Of a DNA stretch of 64,000 nucleotides, positions 59,197 through 64,000 are shown one piece after another. The notes beneath the pieces were generated by a model, which saw only the letters and a list, made by a program, of their open reading frames with translations, was not told where the DNA came from and searched no databases. The DNA comes from Stichopus chloronotus (lineage: Eukaryota > Echinodermata > Holothuroidea > Aspidochirotida > Stichopodidae), in contig CM037843.1 of the NCBI GenBank assembly GCA_021234535.1, positions 17,763,911-17,827,910 of the forward strand, in the 5' to 3' direction. The position numbers and the translations under genes were made by a program. Positions within the stretch are counted from its first letter, which is position 1. Every line of letters begins with the position of its first letter.

Positions 59197-59770
59197 AAAG
59201 TGGACCTAAAGTCAAAATTGTCAAAAATATATGTTACAAAACATGGAAAATGCATCAAAATGTTCCAACTCCCATCTCTATTGGACATTCCTGACCTGAG
59301 ATATAAAATGTTGAAATTTTTTCACTAAATTTGGAATCATTGATTGCGTAATAGCCTGTGATGGCTTTCTTGTACAATTCACATTACCTGCTTTTGTTTC
59401 CTTTTGGAATTAAAATGTTTGTTTGACCTTTACACAATTACTGTTTCTTTGTTAGCATGTTGTAAGGAGAGGGCTATTATAGCCCAGTCACCCTATAACC
59501 ATAAAACAATGATCGCATTTTGGAACAATGTGTGATGGCCTTCGAAGAAACAAAGTAAAACAAAGATGGCAATTTGAGTAGTACAAGAATGACATCAAAA
59601 ATTATTGCGCAATCAACCATTTTGAATTTAGTGAATTGGCTTCAACATTTTATATCTCAGCTTAGGAATGCCTTGTGAAGATGGGAGTTTTAACATTTTG
59701 ATGCTTTTTTCAAGCTTTATAAAATATATTTTTGAAATTTCTGGTGTTAGGGTGCTAAAGTGGGACAGGG
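59197..59770. repeat. Large imperfect inverted repeat (foldback), arms about 230 bp
   Basis: Left-arm words CAAAAATATATGTTACAAAA, CATCAAAATGTTCCAACTCC, GAGATATAAAATGTTGAA, AATCATTGATTGCGTAAT and CTTGTACAATTCA recur in reverse complement and reverse order in the right arm (TAAAATATATTTTTGA, GGAGTTTTAACATTTTGATG, TTCAACATTTTATATCTC, ATTGCGCAATCAACCATT, AGTAGTACAAGAATG). The spacer is about 100 bases. A 116-codon frame at 58978-59328 overlaps the left arm and is probably not a gene. Confidence 0.75.
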
Positions 59771-59779
59771 TACCAGTGG

Positions 59780-61230
59780 CATATTAAGAGTAAGAGAACC
59801 TGCATGCCTGTAGCGAAACAAACATAAATGATATACAAAGCACTCAAGATGTCGGGTGCAACTAGTTCAACCTTCTGTATATTGTGCACTAAATGCCCTA
59901 ACTGGGGCAATCTGTTAAACTGTCAGTGACAATGAAATTGATGTGCATAAGGAGAAATTTTATAAGGTACACTTCCAGGAGAGACATATCATATTAACAA
60001 ATCATTTTAGCGTCTTCGGTGGGTCTGCGTAGTATTCCCTCATGTCCCGACTGATACTCATATGTGGGTAGGCCGCTCCTGGCTGATGTTTAAGTGGTGA
60101 CCTAGCCTCTCTGGGACTTGTCTTCAGTCCCAGGCCCAAGGTAGCTTACTGACATGGCCCCATCCTCAGTGTCTAGGGTAACCTAGGGTACCTCCTAGGG
60201 TAACCTCCTCTGAGTCCACCGGAATCTAACCTGGCCTACCGCCCAAAGGGGACCTGAATAATCAAATTGATTATGCAGTGAAACACAAAGTAGAACACTT
60301 CTTTCTCAGCTCGAGAAGGTCTCCTCCAATGGAAATAACAATGTTTGAAGATAATAATGGTGCTGCCTCTGGATGCATTGGCAGATGAGTGATGCATCCA
60401 TAGGACGAGAATAGGTTTTTAAAGTCTCGATTTTTCAAAATCAACCTTTAGATCTGAGGGAAGGTTAATGACCTTAAACAAAGAGGTGTTTCCGTGCCCT
60501 CATGGCTGATAGAAGATATTTACTTCTTTCTTACAAAGGGTAACATAGTGGTTCTATCACAGATTATTCATGAGGGCTTTCAGGAGTGGTTTGAAGTGAG
60601 AAAACAGGAAGTGCAGATATGACCACATTGTAGGTAATAGCTTTAGAGATGACGTAAGGAACAAAGAGAGGAGAGGAGGATGAGGATGAATCAGTGGGGT
60701 CAGAAGCAGACTCTTTGTCTACATCTGCCAAATGTGTTGACTTGAAAGAGTAAACATGTGTTGTGTAACTTGGGGGTCAGTGTCCTACTAGTCAGATGAC
60801 TGACCATCAATTCTTGGAAGGGTGGTTCACATGTTGAGGGGCTGAGAAACAAAATAGGAGAGGGACAAAGGAACAATATAGTAGAGGGACAAAGGAACAA
60901 AATAGTAACAAGGGCTAAAATAGCGCTGTGCATGCTACACATACATCTTCTCGAGATGAAACACGCTGGGTATGCTGTTTTAACTTGTTTTAACACTGTT
61001 TTAACAGTGTGATATGTAAGTTATAATACGCCAACTCTCTGGCCGAGCATCAACAGGTTCAGAAAGTGAAAAAAAGTGTACTTCCCATTTTCCTACACCT
61101 CAAACCTCATTTTCCTCTAACTATCAAATTTATACAAAGTTAGCACTACCTAAAAGAAAATATTTTGAATTTTTCATCACATTTGAAAGGCTTACAAAGC
61201 TAATCCAGGATCCTAGATATCCACCATCAG
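59780..61230. other. Gene-poor stretch
   Basis: Holds a GC-richer patch at 60010-60250 with repeated CTAGGGTAACCT and CTAGGGTACCTC words, and a 24-bp tandem repeat at 60859-60910. No supportable gene. Confidence 0.4.
60859..60910. repeat. 24-bp tandem repeat, about two units
   Basis: AGAGGGACAAAGGAACAATA followed by the same word ending AAAATAGT. Confidence 0.75.
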
Positions 61231-61233
61231 CCT

Positions 61234-61283
61234 CCCACTGGTAGATCCCACTGGTAGATCCCACTGGTAGATCCCACTGGCGA
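61234..61283. repeat. 13-bp tandem repeat, nearly four units
   Basis: CCCACTGGTAGAT begins at 61234, 61247, 61260 and, changed at the end, 61273. Confidence 0.9.
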
Positions 61284-61299
61284 ATGTCGACCTACAGGT

Positions 61300-63050
61300 T
61301 CTGTGAATATTTCTTGAACGCTTGGAAAACTCTATATTTAGGTGTTTTCACCTTAGAGACCTGATAGAGAACGCCTCCTTCTTGCTAATGATGGAGACCG
61401 TTCCTCGATTCTGAAAATTTACCGACATTGGTTTTGGTTCAATACTACTGTTATTTTATGGAGTTCATCTTCTTTTCGAGACCTGTTTTAAAACTATTGA
61501 ATTTAATTAGGATCAATTAAAGACTCTAAAAGAGGTAAAACCTTAGAGTTTTCAGGAGGTGAAGTCCTAGAACACCTTCGTAGCAATGGCGTGACTGGGG
61601 TAGTGATGGGGTTGGGTCACGGGGTGGGGGGTTAGAACGTCGCAAGAGTGCATAGATCCTGACTGCAATTTCCAGAGGGAAAATTCATCACCCTCAACAA
61701 ACTGTTATTTGTTTCATAATTGATGATTGGCAGGTCTTTCACATAAAAGTGTTCTAGTTGGAATGCGATGACAACAACTAAAAAAAAAATGTAACTGATT
61801 CCCCTTAAATGCCATGCTCCTTAACAGGGTCTTGATTTTGCATAAACTTTCTTACTTTACAGACTGTGCGCATTTGTAGTACCAGCGTTTTGACATTCCC
61901 TTGACACGCAAATTCTTGTTTAAAAATGTTATATAATTTATGTTTTAGTTGATAAAAGAAACTGTTTATACGATGTTATATATTATTGTCCATTTATGTC
62001 ATATATTACTGGTCATGGTAATAATTAGATAATTTTAATCCAGATTTGAGAAGACTAGACCATTAATTAATCATCTCAATGCCAGTATCATCGTCAAGCA
62101 GGGCCGTCAATCCTCTCTGAAATATGGTGGTGGGGGGTCCTCTGGGGAAACGCCCATTAAAATGACCACAAGAGAAACCCAGGAGGTATATGCAGACTTG
62201 TCGGCTTTTGAACAAAGCATATCTGTATCTTCAAATGGTACTGAATGTGCTAAGCTAGTAAGACATTTCACCGTCCATTATAATATAATATTTTTTTTAA
62301 ACAAGTATCATGCGCACGTCCACGATTTTAAGATGGTGACGGGCTGGTCTGAGGACATGCAAGGCAGGATTATCAAGAACATTAACAAGACAATTGTGAC
62401 TTTTCAACACCCAGATGGGAAGAAAAGGTACTTGTGTGCTTGAGCTGCATATACCCAGCCTTGACATAAGGATAATATGTCTGCAGTTTCTCAATTCATG
62501 TGAAAAAAGTCAATCTATGAAATTTGGTTATACTTATCAGTTTGGGTTGAGGTGATACAAGAATCATAATGAATTAAGGCAGAAGATGTCAATGAAGAGA
62601 ATGAGAACAGAAATTACCATGACACCACCATAGTCTAATGATCGGGGTCACGTATTACCTATATGTTACTGATATGACATGAAGCCCTTATATCCAGGGT
62701 TTTCACCAAAGGGTGGGGTCTGGCCGGAGGCTTTTTCGCGCACCTAACAGACGGACTAGATAAGCGGGGCGCCACCATCAGTTCGCGTGCACCGTACCAG
62801 AAAACTTTTTACTTTACAAACGCCTTAGATGGTCGGAAACGGTACTTCCCGGGTGTATTAGGCTTCATGTACACAGCCTTGAAATACTTATTTCATCTTT
62901 GCAATTTATCAATTAATGAGAAAAACATCATTCTATATAAAAATGATAAGAATTTGGATAGTTCTTATATAAACATTTATGCTATCATAATTTCAAGGAA
63001 AGTTAATTCAACGGTTTTACTTCCTAACGACAACAATTTTGGTTTTTCTT
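61300..63050. other. Gene-poor stretch with a short diverged duplication
   Basis: AAAAGGTACTTGTGTGCTTG ... ATACCCAGCCTTGA (62420-62465) and AAACGGTACTTCCCGGGTG ... GTACACAGCCTTGA (62835-62882) look paralogous. The 93-codon frame at 62162-62443 ends in the first of these, so it may be repeat-derived. No domain recognised. Confidence 0.35.
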
Positions 63051-63059
63051 TTTGAAAAA

Positions 63060-63720
63060 TGTTCAACTGCCAGGTGAACTTAGGCAAATCTTCTGCAATA
63101 TTTTTCTTCTATTGCAGTTAATTTTTTCCGGAGAAATTATGATTCCAGAAAAGTTACTCCAACAATTTTTACTCTCTGGCACTCAGTTTTTACTGATTGG
63201 CTACAACCGTCCATGATTGCATTACGAAGTAAAGCTATAGTTATAACTTTTGAAAATGATAGCCACATTGAATTGAAAAAAAGTGTCATACTGTAGTATT
63301 TACATAGGTGGGAAAGCATGAGATGAGTAATGGTTGGTCTGGGAGGAGGTTGTAAGGGAGCAGGTGTCCCCTTTTTGAAAAAGTTTTCACCTAGTAGGTA
63401 ACCTTAGACAGTTAGATGTAATCAATAATTGACGTCTTTGAAGTCATAAAATGTACTAGACTGCGACATGAAAGCCAACTGGTTTGTCAGATTTTGTGAC
63501 TACCGTCGCTCCTATGGCTGAAATTTAAGAAATATAAGTGGTATTTCAGATTAACTGAGAACTTTTTCAATTACCAGGTAAACTTAGACACAATCTGGTG
63601 CAATGTGTGACATCTTTGTATGTCATAAAATGTACTAGACAGAGACTGAAAATGTACTAGAATGAGACTCGACTGAAAACTGGTATTTCATATTTTCTGA
63701 CTACGGTCGCTCTGACCATT
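63060..63720. repeat. Diverged direct repeats, three units
   Basis: TTCAACTGCCAGGTGAACTT (63062), TTCACCTAGTAGGTAACCTT (63386) and TTCAATTACCAGGTAAACTT (63566) each open a unit. The last two also share CATAAAATGTACTAGAC and ACTAC-GTCGCTC-TA words at a period near 180. Confidence 0.65.
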
Positions 63721-64000
63721 TTTTTTTTGTCTGAGGGGGTTGTGGGTGGGGTGTCTCCCCGGTCGCGACGATCCTGAGCACATTTCGATAATTCATTCAA
63801 ACAGACGACGGATGTATCCCTCGTAACTTAGTCTCTACTGGCAAAGTGAGTCAGTAAATCCCTTCTCGTACCTTTTTTTTTTGCTTGTTAACGTAATATA
63901 GCAAACAAATCACTGTGGCATTTGGGAAGTGTAGATGAGTCGAACGTTGGAATGTGAACACCCAAAGGGGGTTATGAGCATTCACAGGCCGAGTGTCGTG

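Noticed and set aside
58978..59328. 116-codon plus-strand frame
   Set aside because: Its second half is the left arm of the large inverted repeat and it has no domain or splice context.

Overview
The window reads as intron-rich, AT-rich nuclear DNA of an animal. Splice sites of the GT/AG type bound every supported gene, coding density is very low, and decayed LINE fragments, terminal-inverted-repeat elements, tandem repeats and long homopolymers fill the rest. A glycoprotein hormone beta-5 (GPB5) gene shows a bilaterian; the combination of GPB5, a tandem family of immunoglobulin-like membrane proteins and poly-G/poly-C-rich spacers suggests a marine invertebrate deuterostome, perhaps an echinoderm. 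That taxonomic guess is inference; no marker gene fixes it.

Layout. 1-7.4 kb: no gene found, two short foldback elements. 7.4-10.7 kb, minus strand: a two-coding-exon GPB5 gene whose intron holds copies of a dispersed repeat. 10.7-32.7 kb: no supportable gene; simple repeats, two promoter-like patches, isolated repeat copies. 32.7-41.9 kb, plus strand: a 148-bp tandem duplication followed by two intact three-exon genes (copies 1 and 2, about 5 kb apart) for secretory-pathway, single-pass receptors with one V/I-type Ig-like domain, a six-cysteine membrane-proximal module, one transmembrane helix and a short tyrosine-containing tail. Copy 2 carries a LINE fragment in intron 1. 42-51 kb: two further degenerate LINEs, a 0.5-kb array of short CTATAG palindromic words, and two families of tandem repeats. 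51.3-56.5 kb: three broken members of the same receptor family (copy 3 with a frameshift and truncated membrane exon; copy 3b with only exons 2-3 remnants; copy 4 with only a decayed exon 1). 56.5-64 kb: no firm gene; one candidate minus-strand terminal exon, a 0.57-kb imperfect inverted repeat and several tandem repeats.

The most interesting element is the receptor family: five same-strand members in 23 kb, apparently a birth-and-death cluster, with conserved ectodomain cysteines, divergent cytoplasmic tails (YxxI in copy 1, YxxM in copy 2) and a shared degenerate repeat in the 3' flanks. I do not recognise the family by name. GPB5 and the receptors have no evident functional link; they are separated by over 20 kb.
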